A DNA stretch of 64,000 nucleotides from NCBI GenBank assembly GCA_035771165.1, contig JAWNZC010000445.1, forward strand, positions 4,327,501 through 4,391,500. The letters run 5' to 3'. The translations under genes were made by a program, and so were the position numbers. Position 1 is the first letter of the stretch. The number at the start of each line of letters is the position of its first letter. Shown one piece after another: positions 24,401 through 39,400 of this stretch. The stretch is from Paragorgia papillata. Its lineage: Eukaryota > Cnidaria > Anthozoa > Scleralcyonacea > Coralliidae. The notes below the pieces were generated by a model. That model did not search any database, was not told the origin of the DNA, and saw only the letters and a program-made list of their open reading frames with translations.

Positions 24401-27400
24401 CTTATTTGGAAGAACACTTACATGTAAAATGACAGAGTATAACATCTTTTGTAGTTTTTCGTTTCGTTGTTGAGGTATTTCAGGTTGTTTGATATGCAAA
24501 TTAAACATTTTGACGTGACATGTGCATTAATTCGAAAAAAGTGTGTGAGTGTTTTTCTCTTACAACACTAAACATGTAGATTTTCAAGTGATTATGTTTG
24601 ATAATAGGAAAGTTACGCAAATGTGCATGACGTCAAAATGTTAAATTTGTATATGAAACAAACTGAAATATCTCAATAACGAAGCAAGAAAACAAAAAAC
24701 TACAAAAGATGTTACTCTGACATTTTAAATGTTTTTAACAATCACAATGTCCTTGAAAATGACGTGGAAAAATTCTTGATTGTCATATTTGTTGAAGGGT
24801 GGGAACTCTGTATACTCTGACCGATGATCTTGTGTCATGCATGACTTCTTGGGTTTTAAATCTATAGTTTTTGAAATGGCATTTCTTGCATGGCTTTTGA
24901 ATACCAAATGGTGCTAATGTATAACTTGTGTTATACGGTTATCTTTTAATTTCATGTGATTAGTTTCTCAAATATTCTGAACAAAAATCATAATCTGCAT
25001 TCCGAGAAGTGCGCACCCTTGCGAACGACCATATCTTTGTGTGGTTCTTTAAAAATCTTTGAAATATAATGAAATAAAGTGGAGGGATATACACATAAAG
25101 ATAAGAGATATATATCGCTAATTATTATTACCAAAACCAATGATGCGCGGCATAGCCTCCAAAAAGCATGTCATTATTTCCGTCGGAAACATTGACGAAT
25201 CCGTCTGAACCAACATATTGCAGTGATCTCACGGTGTCAATTTCAAAGGCTAAGGAATGCAGACAGATTCGTTAATGTTTTGGCGGAAATCATGACATGT
25301 TTTTTTTTAGCCATGCCGCGGATCATCGGATTTGGTAATAGACATTCCAGAAAACAACAACGACATCCTCATGCATGGTGCGCTGCAAACATCAAAACAC
25401 TTTGTAATGTTTCAGTAGTTATTTGTCATGGTCATTTCTAGCCTTAGAAAGTTTTAGCAATTTAGATTAACTGTTAAAAATGTGCATTGTTATTTGTTAA
25501 ACAGAATATCTCTTTTACAGTGCCGTTGTTGACATTTCTGGGAAAATGTATATCGATGCTACACACGCGTCGTCTGGAATTCACGTCAACGCTTCTCTGT
25601 ACACTGCCACTGAAATCAATGGCAACGCCACATACAAAGAGGGCGAAGGAATAAAACTAAGTATTGAACCACCAACGAAGCCAATTTATATCGTCAATGT
25701 CACGTAAGTATCACACAAGTCACATAACACGTGACGATTTTTAATTTCTTGGAGTTGCCCCGAAACGTAGGAAATATAGTATAAAAAAGTTTGTGATTGA
25801 ATGGTTGCTTCTGTTTTTTCAATTGTTCTTTTCGTGCTCTTTTTTATGGTGCTGCTTGTGTTGGTGCTGTTTGTGTTTGTGTTTGTGTTTGTGTTTGTGT
25901 TTGTGTTTGTGTTTGTGTTTGTGTTTGTGTTTGTGTTTGTGTTTGTGTTTGTGTTTGTGTTTGTGTTTGTGTTTGTGTTTGTGTTTGTGTTTGTGTTTGT
26001 GTTTGTGTTTGTGTTTGTGTTTGTGTTTGTGTTTGTGTTTGTGTTTGTGTTTGTGTTTGTGCGTGTACTGATGTTGATGCTGATGTGGGTTCTGATGTTG
26101 TTGATGATATTACTGTTTTCGTTGTTGTGGTGGTCGTCGTTGTCGTAATCGTAGATACCTGATTATTTTACAGATCTAACTTGGCCACTTTCTTGAACAA
26201 AAAGATTGCAAGGATTTCCGGATCTCCAAGACGATTTGAAGTAAGTTAGAATACATTATTGCCACTATAGTTTATATAGTAGCGGATCTTAAATGTACAC
26301 CTCATTGACGACTTCGTGTATCGTGTCAAGAGTGATTATTACAAAGAATGCGAACGGTGTGTTTAAAAACAGCGTGTTTACATGTTTATCACATACTATT
26401 TCGAGTTCAAGTGTGGGCTACACCCCTCGAGATTTATTGCTTTCTCGTGTTTTGATACCGTGATCAAACACCCTGAACGAGTTTATGAATTAAATGGCTT
26501 TTCAAACGAAAGGCAATGAGCCAATCAGCCAGCATTGTGGGAGTTACAGTCATTTGCAAACTCACTTTTCACCTAAAATTTTCGGAAGTTCGTTCCGAAG
26601 TTCGCGAGTTCGTTGGGGAGTTCAAAGTTCGTTTTGAACTACGCATTTGATTGACTGCTAGGAACCAAGCAACCAATCAAATGCAGAGTTCAAAATAAAC
26701 TACGAACTTCCGAACAAATTTGCGAACTTCTGAACGATCTTGCGAAGATTTGGGTGAAAAGTGAGTTGCAAATGACTGTAATAAACACTAGTGTAGTAGT
26801 GTTTGATGGAGAATTTTACAGGTGTATCAAACAAAGTCTATTCACGTGACATAATGGAGCTGTCTGATTGAGTAAAATTCTTATAAATTATTGATAAGTT
26901 TGAGAAATCAAATTACTGGTTAAACTTATTAACTTTGACGCATTAACGTCGTTTGTAGTTGCTGTCTATCGGATGCCAAGTGTCCAATTGTTACGTTTTT
27001 CCTGATTTATTTGGATTTACTAAATAACTATTTTGTGTCACTGCTACAAAATGCTATTCTATTAAATTAGTGCCTTCTTAATTTAGCGCTTTCCTAATTA
27101 TTTTTTTTTTAGGGGGGGGGGGGGGGGGGTTAAGCGTCCGGTGTCACGGTCTTAGTTATCCACGGTCTCAGATCTCTTCCTTCTCAGATAATTCCTGATA
27201 CTGTTCTAGTAGCGCAGCTTTTTTCGTAAATAGTTAGTGGTTAACAAGTTTAAAATATATTAAATTTTCCACGCATTTATTATTCAAACCATATTTGTAG
27301 CATGCAGACACGAAGTCCGAGTTCGGTCGGTTTGTCTTTTCAAAAGGCGAAGGGTATTTTTATAAGTTTGTATTCTTGTACGGAATGGTAGCCCAGAAAG

Positions 27401-30400
27401 TGAGTTGTTAGCTTGGTTTCAAACAGTCTGCTGTTGGTTTTTCGTGATGTCCGAGATCTGTCTTCCATGGTGCAGAAAGTGTGACGTTCTATCGCATTTG
27501 TGCATGGCTCACTAGTCACTTTTTTGAAGTTCACACAAAACAAATATAGTATATAAAATACCTCGAATATTTGAGTACATTTCTGTTGTGCGTGTACATT
27601 AAGGGGACATCTCAGAATAGGGGAATAATGAGACCGCTATACACCGGGACGCTAATTCAGAGGAATGCGGGATATTATGATTCTTTAGTAGTCGGATTAG
27701 TGATACTGTTTTTTTTCTTCATTAGCGTCAATCGTGCGCAAACTTCTCAGGATTACTGGGCGTTAACTTTTGTGGGCACATTTCTTCACCGATGGCTTTC
27801 CGGGATTACAACGCACCTTACTCCCCTCTTAGTGGTGAGTCATCGTTGGACTGATGTTCCACACGACTAATGCTAATCTCGCGAGATTTGAGCTGGAAGG
27901 ACGTACGTTGACAAGCAATGATGACAACCAATACGACTGGATGTTCAACATGCACATCCCAGGTGTGACTTTCGGCAGGACATTAGAAGCAAACTCGACG
28001 TTCCGTTTCTTGAAGGAAGGAAAGTTCTTTCAAATTTCTGGTGGCATTCACGGCTATAAAATCGGCAAATTCGAAGCCACGTACAACAATGTTACGAACG
28101 GTTTTTACACGAAGTTCTCCACGCCAGAGTTGGCATATCTCAAACCAGTGACAATCGAAAGCGAACTTTTCAACAAGACGAACCCAGAGACAAACGAAAA
28201 GGACTTTGGAATGTCGATCAACACTACATACAACAAGTTCACTATCCAAGAAGTTGTAACCTTCTTTAAGCACAACGGGCAATATGGATTCAAGAGCAAT
28301 TTGACTTACTGGCCACGAAAACACGTTACGACTGAAGGACGTTTCTCGTTAGAAAAGAAAAACGTTTTCTTGAAATTTGATGATACAGGCAGTAAAACCA
28401 AACTATTATTTGCGGGTAAATTTGGAACGTCTTTGAACAAGTTCCACGTGAAAGTTGGCAACGATATCATGAAGTACGAGGTAAAAATGGACAGCGAAGT
28501 AAACCTGAAGTATAAGAAAATGACGCTGAACGTGTTTACAAAACCATCTAGAAATCTGTTGAAATTCGAAGCTTTTCCAAGTAGAAATGTTTTCGAAAAT
28601 GGGTTCTACTTGAGATTATTGCACGTGAATTCTTCATCACATTTGACGGGGTATATTGGTTCTTCCAAGATGGAAACAGCGACAACAGCAAGGTTAAATG
28701 GCATTGTGATGAAAAAACCACTAAACCTTTATGTAACACATAAACTTCGTAACCACGAACGGATCTTGGAACTACTTGCTGATGGTTTGGGTAATACCGC
28801 AAAAACAATCCTGACCATGTCTTCGAAGAGCGACTCCATTGGACTGGATTATTTCGCATCACTCAACAAGAAAACCATGAATAGCAAAGTTACTCTGTTC
28901 AAGCGTCCAAATGAAATGGGCGTTAACCTCCATGCAGCTTTGATGGAAAAGAGTGTAGATGTGTTAGCTGAGTACTTTCAAAATGATCACAACAATGGTT
29001 TACGTCTTAAGCTCACGGGAGCTAACAAAACCGTCGATACGATTGCCACGTACTTCGCTAGCGACAAGGAGAGTGGTCTGAATTTCACCGTCAAAGGGAT
29101 GAACCGTTCTGCCAGGCTTGTCTGGGCCTACTACAACAAAGAAAGTGAAGCTGGACTGAAGATGAATGCTTCCGTTTTAGATAAGTCAATGGAGATAGCC
29201 GCTGGCTTCTTTAATCGTACCAACGAGAAAGGACTGAGAGTCAGAGCCAACGTACTTAAAAACGAAATGGAAGCGCGCTGGAGCATTTTATTGGGAGACA
29301 GATTTGGTGTGAAGTTTGGTGCAACTGCAATGCAGAAAAACATTGATCTCCAATTAACCATGCTCAACCGTGATTCTTTCAAACAATGGAGACTCGACTC
29401 TGTATATGACGGGAAAGAATTATCATTTGTATCTACTTACAACGGCCTGACTGGATTATATAAGACTTTCTGCTCCGAACTTATTGGCTTGGAAAAAGGA
29501 CGTTTTAAAGTTTGCACGATGTTTAATAGAGGTTATGTTCAACTTGATGCCGAAGGTCTTGGGCGAAAAGTCGAAGTTAAAACGAGCTTGATCCAAACTA
29601 GCACAGAAAAGGGAGGAAATTTACAAGTGAAATACAACGATATCTTACTCTCCGATGTCTTCTTGGGTGTTATCACCTCATCATCTTCCAGTGGGTTGCG
29701 CTTTAGAGGAAACATTAAGAAAAAGACTTTCGATGCTTTACTGAAATATAATCACGCTCAGTTGAAGCCTTCTGTTGATTTACAACTTCACTTTGAGGGA
29801 AGCCAAGTGGCCTTTGATACTATTCTTGTTCGTGAAGCTGCCGTGCAAGGTGTTCAACTCAACGTTATGCATCAACGCCAACCCGTCGGCTCGATGTACG
29901 CTCTTCTGACAAGAAAATCAGAATCGAAATTCCTTAAGATTGGTTTAAAAACTGCACAAAATAACGGCGTCGAGTACAAACTTTCCTTGGGAAATGCGAA
30001 AATTGCGAAGAAGCTTGTTTCCATGGTAACCGTAACAAAAAATCAAAAGCGTTATAAATACGGTTTGTCAGTTTCTTACGCGAACAAAGGTACCAGCCAG
30101 CAATCCAACCACCTTATCACCAGTAAGTTGCACTATGCCAGGGATAAAATGTTAACCTCAACCTACCAGCTGGTCAACAACGAACAGAATTTCAATCTTT
30201 ATTCAAAGATGGAGTTAGTCCCTGGTCAATTCCTGACTAACAAACTCGTCTACTCCAAGCCAAATAGGAATTTGTTTGTTCAGTATGAGCTTTTGCCTGG
30301 CGTTGGAATGACGTACCAATTTGGCGTTTCAAAAACTGACAGCCTCCTTACTTTGAAATCAACCGTGACTATTCTTGACTACCCGATGGAGAGCTCAATC

Positions 30401-33400
30401 ACTCTTGACAAGCAGACTGTAATTTTGAAGTGCAAGTTCTCGTACTGGCCAGTACTACCTCCCGTTGAGATCACAAGTCATATTCGAACGAAGAATGGAA
30501 TCGACATTGGTTTTGCCCTATCCGCATTCTATATGACATGGGACAACAAGTTCGTGATGGACTATTTGTCAAAACAGATGACCCTGTCTTTGGATGTTTT
30601 GCCTTCAGTACCCGTCCATATCTTCGCTAAGATGTTTGACAACAACCAGTTTGTTCTTAACGTTACCACCTTTTCTGCATTTTCAGTCCAGTTAGCTGGC
30701 ATGAGACTGACCAAAGATGATTACCAGATTCTCTTGAAACATGAGTACTTCGATAATGTGTTTGAAGACTTCAAACTTAGCATTAACTCGCTTCAAGACC
30801 TACGCAAGTTGCGGCTTCAATTGGAATCAAAAATGGCAAGAGAATTGTTGGGGACCATGAACATGACCATGTGGAACATCTTAAACTTTACAATGACACG
30901 TTTAGTGAAAATGGTTGAAAGGTCAACCAAAATGGGTATTGATGCCTTGGACTACATGCGCGTTAATGGAACAGACATGCTGATGATGATACTGAACAAC
31001 AGCAACTCGAAGATTAATATCCTCAAGGAACTATTGAAAAGTGTTAAAATAAATGATCTAATTGAAAAATATTCATCCCAAGCGACTGAGATGATGGTCG
31101 TCCTGAAAAGATACGGTCGCTCGTTAGTACAAACTTACAGTCAGCTCGAGAAAACACTCAAAGAAATGGCTTTGGAAATGTCGCCTCATCTGCGTTCCTT
31201 CTATTCAGACCTCCGTCTCTGGCTGTCACGGTCATTGGATCGCTATATGGCGATATCAATATATGGAAAAACTCTTGAACAAATGGTCGGTCAAGTTACC
31301 GAGAAAACTCTGATGTATTATAGCATGTTTGTCGACAAATGCCAAAAACATGGTAAACTACTGCTCTCAAAAGTTGACGAGATGAAAACATCGATGAGGC
31401 GGTTGGAACAACTCATGAAGAAAATAAAAATGACAGTAGAAGAGTTCAGCTGCAACTACAACATGGAGTGTACTTTAAACAAAGTCCAAAATAAACTCAA
31501 AAACCTGATTGAAAGTCCACGGATTCAAGATGAGCTAAAGAAATTAAATGAAAGCTTCATAAAGATTGGTGAAAGAGTGATGGAAAAGTATCGATCAATG
31601 GAGAAGTTTGTTTCTGTAACTATTAAGGAATGGGAATTGCTAGATAAGGTAACGGAACTCTTGGAAAATATAACAAAAGGGAAAATGGTACTCTTGCGAG
31701 AACGAGCTAAAGAAATGGTAGAAATGTTGATTGAAAAGATGAAAGAGCTCAAGAATATGTCGTGTGAAGAGATACTGGTCCTGGTCAAGAATGAAATCAA
31801 GGTGAAATATGAGACACTTGTAAAACTTCTTCAAGAGCAAAGTAGCCAAGTGCTGGATAAAATTAATGGTCTCAAACTTAAAGAAACCGCCATGAAGTTT
31901 TACGAAGCTAATGCCCAGGATCTGAAGAGACGTGTGGAAGATTTATATCCTAAAGTTATGATGGAACTGAAGAATCTCGTGGAGAAAATCAAGAAAATGG
32001 TGAAAAAATACGTCGAGTTGACCAAGACAAAAATTGTCGAGTTGCGCCAACAACAGGAAATACACCTCAAACAAGCTATGGAGAGAGTAAAAGAATTGAA
32101 GACGAAATTTTTGAAGAAGGTAAATGAATTAGCTGAACAGTATAAGAACTTTGATTTGAAACTTTTGGAAAAGATGAAAATGCATGAAGCACAGTTAAAA
32201 GAAGTCTTCTCTAAATACAAGCAGCAACTGACAACATTAGCTGCAGAAAAATATGAGAAGATCAAACAAGACGTCTTGGATATGGCTACTTTGTATCAGG
32301 ATATGCCCATAGAGAGTATTATCAAAGACTTGAGAAATAAAACGAGCGTGATGGTGGAAAAATTATTGGGTGTTATTGTCAACGAAGGTCTTTCCATCTA
32401 CCAAACAGCGTCAGACAATGCTAAGAAAATGAAAGTGTTCTATCAGGATCACGTGAAATTGCTGGAAAGGTGGAATAATATTTCAGACATTGCTCGTGAC
32501 ATGAAACAAAAGTATCAAACGACGGCAGAAAAGTGGTACAACGAGGTGTTGCAAGGTTACAAGAAACACTTGGAACCTTTCGTCAAGTCGTATCGTGGAG
32601 AGATGGAAAAAATGAGAGACCGTGCTCTGTCTTTCTCAAAGTCTAGGTATGACCACGTGAAGTTGTGGTATGACCACGTGAAACATATGAAGTTTAAGGA
32701 GTATTATATTCAACTACGACGAGAAATGTTAAAGACGTTAACCTCTATCAAGAAATATCACAATGATTGGGAAACGAAAAGTTATAATTATGTATTAAAT
32801 TATTTATTATTATATAAAGGAGTAATGGAAGAAGTTCAAGAAGTATTGAAAGAACTGAAGAAAGTTGTATCCCTGGTGAGAAAGACCAATGAGGAAGTCA
32901 GACAAGATGCAATTACAACGTTCCGTCCTTACCAACCATTGCTGAAAAATGTCATCCGCAAACATTTACCCACCGAGGAAATCGCGACACTTCGCCAAAA
33001 TTATAAGAAAATCCTTCACTTTTTAACCAAATATAATAAAACAGTAGAAGATTATGTAAACCAGGGTCTAAAAGATTTGAAGACGCGTATAGAGTTCGTT
33101 AATTTATCCATTATTCGTCCATATATTATTCTACTGCGTACATACAAATACAAAGAACTGATGAGTCAGGTGACGCAATCACTCTATAAGTATCCGTTTA
33201 TCAACATCATTCTTACGCATGAAATGTGGCCGATCCTAAAGAAAGAAGTCCTTGATCATGAACTAGTTGTTGTTTTACAAGAATTAACGAAATATTCCAT
33301 CAAGAAACTTCGACAACTATCGAACAGTTATCCAACACTCCGCGAACTTTACGAGAAACTCACAAGAAAAGCAATGGGAATGAAAGAAGATCTTCTAACT

Positions 33401-36400
33401 CGAAGTGATATGGTACAGAAGCAAATGAAAGGAAAGTACACGGAACTAAAACTAAAACTCTACAATACGTATGATCAACTAGAATCGAACGGACAAAAGG
33501 TTATGGACAATGCTCGCGATATGTATAAATCACGAATGGAAACGCTTATGAAGAATATTGAATATCTTGGTGAAACGACTCTTTACGATGTCCAAATCCG
33601 TGTCACAAAATACTTTGGAAAGTTCCTAGCTCCTGTGATTTCCACTTACAGCGATTTATTGAACTTTGTCGAAAAAGAACATAAAATGCTTACTGAAAAA
33701 GCACACGATATGGGAGAGCGAGCAGAAAAACTTCGCGAAAGAGTCATAGTTCTAATTGCAGATGCTAAGAAATGTTTGAATAAATCAACTGAATGGACAA
33801 ACCGCGTGTGGACCACTGGAAAATCTCAAATTACCGACCTCGTCAAGCTCTCAGAAAAGCTTGGTGTTTATTTGGAGAAACTTTCTAACAAGACCGTGTT
33901 TACTACCAAGAAGTTGGTCAACGAGTACCGTTACTTTACCGACATGCTAAAGATGACACCTAATCAAGTTATCCAACGTGTAAGAGGCATACCAACGAAA
34001 TCTTATGAGTCAGCTCGAAGACTATTCGAATCTGTTACGAAAACCGCTGTAGAACGCCTTCGATTGTTTTTACGTGCTGCGAAGAAGGCCATTGATGGCA
34101 TGGATGTAGAACGTTTACGTCGCATGAAACTCGAAATTGAAGTTGGTATCCAGATCGTTCGTTCGATTCTTGAAGACGCCCGTGAACAGATGCACACTGT
34201 TGCGGTTGAAGTTGTGGAAACCGCCATGTTCCTGAACAGATTCTATGGCGCTCCGCAAGATACTGTGTACAGTAGACGACCGGAGCTTGTCGAATTCGCT
34301 GATTACCAACTCCAGCAGTTCATCAACAGTACCCGTATTTATAAAACGAAAGTGATGAGAATCTTTAACGAGACAACAAAACTGCTAGCTGGACTTTACA
34401 GAAAAATTCCACTTTCAGAAATGTTAAAGAAGGATGTTAAGACCCTGGTTGATGATGCCGCTGAAAATCTACATAAAATGAAACCGTACCTCCGAGATCA
34501 TATTATTCCAATGATGAAAACATACTACGCTACCAATACGCAAAAGATCTTGAATTGTATGAAACCATTCCTCAACAAAACTCTGAATGATATGGACAGG
34601 ATGAGAAGAGCGGTACTGGAGACATGTATTGAAACAGCTACATTATACTATAACAAGAGCAAGAGTATCCTTGGCAAACGCTTATATCACGCCATATCCA
34701 ACTACACGAAAATGTTGTTGCACGAGAGTGACAAGTTTATAAACGACATGAAGAGCAGAGTTTCTAGAATAAGCATCCATCAACTCATCGCCAACTATAC
34801 CAATATGTTGTCGGAAGAATGTGAAAAGTTTATAAACGACGTGAAGCATAGAGTATTGGAAATGAGGACAACAATTTCCGAAATCAACGTCCACCAACTC
34901 ATAACCAACTACACCAAGATGTTGTCAGACGAATGTAACAAGTTGTGTGACGAGATAAAGGATAAAGCATTGGAATTGAGGAGCAGAGTTTCTGAAATAG
35001 ACGTCCATCAACTGATCGCTAAATACACCAAGATGTTGTCAGAGAAAGGAGACAGTTTCATGAACGAGATGAAAGGTAGAGCATTGGAATTGAGGAGCAG
35101 AGTTTCTGAAATAGACGTCCATCAGCTAATTGCTAAGTACACCAAGATGGTGTCAGACGAATGTGACAAGTTGTATGACGAGATAAAGGATAAAGCATTG
35201 GAATTGAGGAGCAGAGTTTATGAAATAGACGTCCATCAACTAATCGCTAAGTACACCAAGATGTTGTCAGAGAAAGGAGACAGTTTTATGAACGAGATGG
35301 AAGGTAGAGCATTGGAAATGAGGAACGCAATTTCTGAGATAAACATCTATCAACGCATGGCTAACTACACCAAAATGTTGTTGGACGAAGGTGACAGGAT
35401 CGTGAACGATATGAAGGGTGGAACATTCGAACTGAAGAAGAAATTCGTGATGGAAATTCAAAAAATACGTAAACAGGCAGTGAACCTGAATGACAAGATG
35501 GTGAAGTTCTATGAATCTACGAAAATTTATCAGTTCGTCGATGTCGAAGACCTAATGAACAAGACTATTGAAATATCACAAGATATGTACAACCTCAGCC
35601 TGATCCAAGACCTTGTGACCTTTGGCAGACGTTGTTACAGTGAATCCAACAGGCTATATAAACTGATAAAGGAAAGCAGTGAGTTTGGGTTCTATGTCGT
35701 GAAACACACCATCAAACACAATGACATCTGGAACGTTATACAGAAATTGAGCGATCCATTCCACTGGGTACCTCCTTCTAACAGTGAGTAAACTTTTTGT
35801 TGAAATTTGAAAAACAATTGTTTCTCCATTTTTAAGCTATTTAACAATTAGAAAACAAACACAAGTTCTATAAAGGTTGGTTTCCACTCAGGACAATTTT
35901 CCGCAGGACAAGGAAGTTTCTAGTTGTTGTTTTTTAAAGTGCCTATATCATGGTTGGTGATTTTACATATTTAGGATATTTGGAACCGTCTGAAAAGATT
36001 TGTAATGTATCTTCCTTTCCTAAAATTTCGTCTTCATGGACTTTTTTACCGTTAGAGTTGACGGAAGTGACGTCAAAAGAGGAATTTGTCTATACAAAAC
36101 CATTTTACAGATTCCTCCTTTGACGTCAACTTTCACAGCAAAAAAGTCCATTAAGATGAAATTTTTGAAAAGGAAGATATATTACAAATCTTCTCAGAAG
36201 GTTCCAAAATATGTAAATTCCCCAACCATGATATAGGCAGTTTAAAGTCGTTAGTATTCCGACCGAGAGCTCACAAGACAAAAAAAATTTCCCTGTCCGT
36301 TCCTGTCCTGAGGAAACTTTTCCTGAGTGGAAACCAGCTTTTATTCTTTTAGTATCAACCAGTGAGCTCTATATATAACTGAAGTGATATATTTGTGGCG

Positions 36401-39400
36401 GACAACGTGCCGGGCTTGTAGGCCTGAAGTGCGTATAGTTCCAGTCTTCTACGTGGTCTGGTCAAGTCTGATTTGGTCAAAAGACCGCGTAGGAGACTGG
36501 AACTATACGTACTTCAGGCCTACATGTCCACCATGTTTGGCTTCAATCTTTGTCCGGTCGATGACCAGCATATATCACTCCAGTTATATATAGAGCTCAC
36601 TGGTATAAACCAACTGGTCTAACAAGAGCATGTTTTCTGCCATTGTTTTGCTTTTGTAAATTGACTCTTTCGCTACTAGTGATCTATCACCAATAGACAG
36701 TGAGCAGCTTGTGAATGCAGGATTTATAAGTCCACTAGTTGGTTTATACTAAATACTGATATCCTGATGTCGTTGTATAGACTTACTGCTTTATAGGCTT
36801 ATATGAGTTTACACCATGCTTTTGATATCATCACTGAACTTCACTCCAGCGTTCAGAAAACATGCAGTGCCAAAGTGAGGCTTGGCGGGAACAACAAAGA
36901 CTGACGTCAACCTATATTGACACTGGTAATGTCAATCCTTTTTTCTTACTTAGGCATTGGTATGATCTTTGGACGGCCACATGTGTACACGTTTGATGGC
37001 CAGTATTACGAGTTCATTGGCTACAAGAAACCTTCGTGTACGTACGTGCTAGCCCACGACTTTAGAGACAAAAACTTCACGTTGATGAGTCAAGAGAAAT
37101 CGCTGATACTCATCACAAAGTCTGGTCATATCAAAATCGACGACACTGGTAAAGTTGAGACCTCTGTGATGAAGGATAGTGATGGCAATGACGTAAAGAC
37201 TGTGCATAACGAACTTCCTGTAGAGATGATGCATGTGACAGTGAAGAGAGAAGGTTCTTTCGTTAAGATAAGATACGACCATGGACTTGACGTTACCTGT
37301 GACATAAAACACTTCTTCTGCACCTTCAACATCCACCGATTCTACTATGGAAAACTCGCAGGTTAGAACACAAGTGTAATTATAGTTTATATATTTAAAA
37401 AATAGAAAATGGCTGTCTGTGTAATACAAGAAGAAAAAAACAAACACATGGACAGAACGGAATAACGGAATCGAACTAAACCGAACAGAACAGAACCGAA
37501 CAGAACAGAACAGAACAGAATGCAACAGAACGGAACAGAACGGAACGGAGCGGAACGGTACGGAACAGAACAGAACGGAACGGGGCGAAGCGGAACTCCC
37601 GCAACGGAACGGAACGAAAAAGAAATAATACGACTAATACAAGAACAAGGCAGGTCATGTATGCATGGCTTGTCTTACATAACGCAACGTGATGGATACA
37701 ACAAAGCACACCACATGCACCACAATAACATACTGTGTTAATATAACATATAACAAGTAGGATACATGGTGCAGTGGAAATCAATCAGCGTTTTACTCGA
37801 TTTGATAGGCTTGCTTGGAAGCAACAATAATGAACAATACGACGATTTCATGAAACCTGACAAGACTATTGCCAAATCAGCGATCGAATTTGCAAACAGC
37901 TGGGAGGTCAGCGGTGATCCAGAATGCCAAGTTAGAAGTACGGCCGAATTGAAGGTAAAAATATTGGGGTATTTTACGCTAACCAATAAGGTAGGCTCTT
38001 CCTTGTAAAATATAACTTTTAAGAAGAAGAATTGGTATAAAATTGTTGGTTGGTTGGTCGTAACGTGGTTGGTTAGTTGGTTGGTTAGTTGGCTGGTTGG
38101 TTGGTTGGTTGGTTGACTGACTGGTTGGTTGGTCGCATGGTTGATTGGTTGGTCGTAACGTGGTTGGTTGGTTAGTTGGCTGGTTGGTTGGTTGGTTAGT
38201 TGGTTGGCTGGTTGGTTGGTTGGTTAATTGGTATGCTGCTGTCTCATCAGTTACTATACGATACTCGCTATCTGCTAATTGATGGCTAGCCTGACACATG
38301 TTCCAATAGTAGCACAATTAAAACGAGGTTTGTTTTTACCAATAAAAATGATAAACAATGATTTGCGACACAATTAGCTCATGCATGAGTAATTTCTGTA
38401 AGATAGCCAATTATGACCGCATAAAAATATGTACGTGATAACATCGTCAAATACATTTTCCATAACCTTGTTTCTCTATGTTTTTAGAAGCCATGCAAGA
38501 ATGAACCTTCTCCACGATGTAAAGAACTATTTGTGAACACGTCTTCTCCTTTGGCACATTATTTCAAATTACTGAATCCTGAACCATTTCATAAAGCATG
38601 CGTTTTTGATACGTCCGACTGCAACACTGATCCCGTAACAGTAACGAAAAGCTACTGTAATGTGACTGCTGCTTACACTGCCTTGTTGAGAGAGAAGGGT
38701 ATTTGGGCGCGTCAGATACCAGAATGCGGTTAGTATTAGTGTGTTGCGTAATTCGTTAATAAGGTACTGTTTATATGGGGACATGGTAACCTACTAGGAG
38801 GGTTAGCCTGTTAAAGGGATTATTGTTTTTTCGCATATCGTTTACACGAGTGCTATATGATGACCTTTGAGGGAAGGATGTCCTTATCAGCTTTCGTATC
38901 TTGTGAAATTTTTCTAACATATTTAAGGTGCTGTTACACGATGCGATTTTCCTTGCAACTTGCAACAAATTACTGAATGTTGCAAGTTGAAAAAAAAAAT
39001 CGCATCGTGTAACACCCCGTAGCAACTTGCGATTTTGTTATTTTTGTCGTGTTGCAAGTTGCAAGAAAAGTTGGATGGGTTCTACTTTTTGCTACAACTT
39101 GCAACAAAGTTCTTTTCACGGCTAGCCAATCAGGTGTAAGAATTTTGGGATACCGCGCGCACTCGAGACTGGGGCCAAACGCTCCTGGAACAAAAAAACC
39201 CATGGCGGATCAACGTGACGATGACATATTCGAGGAAAATGTGTCTGCGTGTAACACCCCTCTAGGCAACTTGCGATTTAATGGGTAAATTTGTTGCAAG
39301 TTGCAAGAAAAATCGCATCGTGTAACAGTAGCTTTAGCAAATGATGGCAACATGCAATGGCCTATAAATGGAATATTACTAAGCAACTACGCAAAGGTAG

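Larger units (their letters stand above)
35784..36953 (+). other. lipoprotein intron 17
   Basis: Holds two nested fold-back elements (35875-36343 and 36357-36602). No coding sequence recognised. Confidence 0.6.

Noticed and set aside
25793..26162. Three overlapping ORFs with (VF)n, (CL)n and (VC)n repeats
   Set aside because: They come from the TTTGTG hexamer array; all frames are open because the unit has no stop.
27571..27870. 99-codon + ORF as a separate gene
   Set aside because: A different frame of the same DNA codes the conserved ApoB-like cysteine segment (exon 16).
31525..32265. Minus-strand ORFs of 69-121 codons inside exon 17
   Set aside because: Shadows of the Lys/Glu-rich helical coding sequence, rich in Ser/Phe/Leu as expected for antisense.
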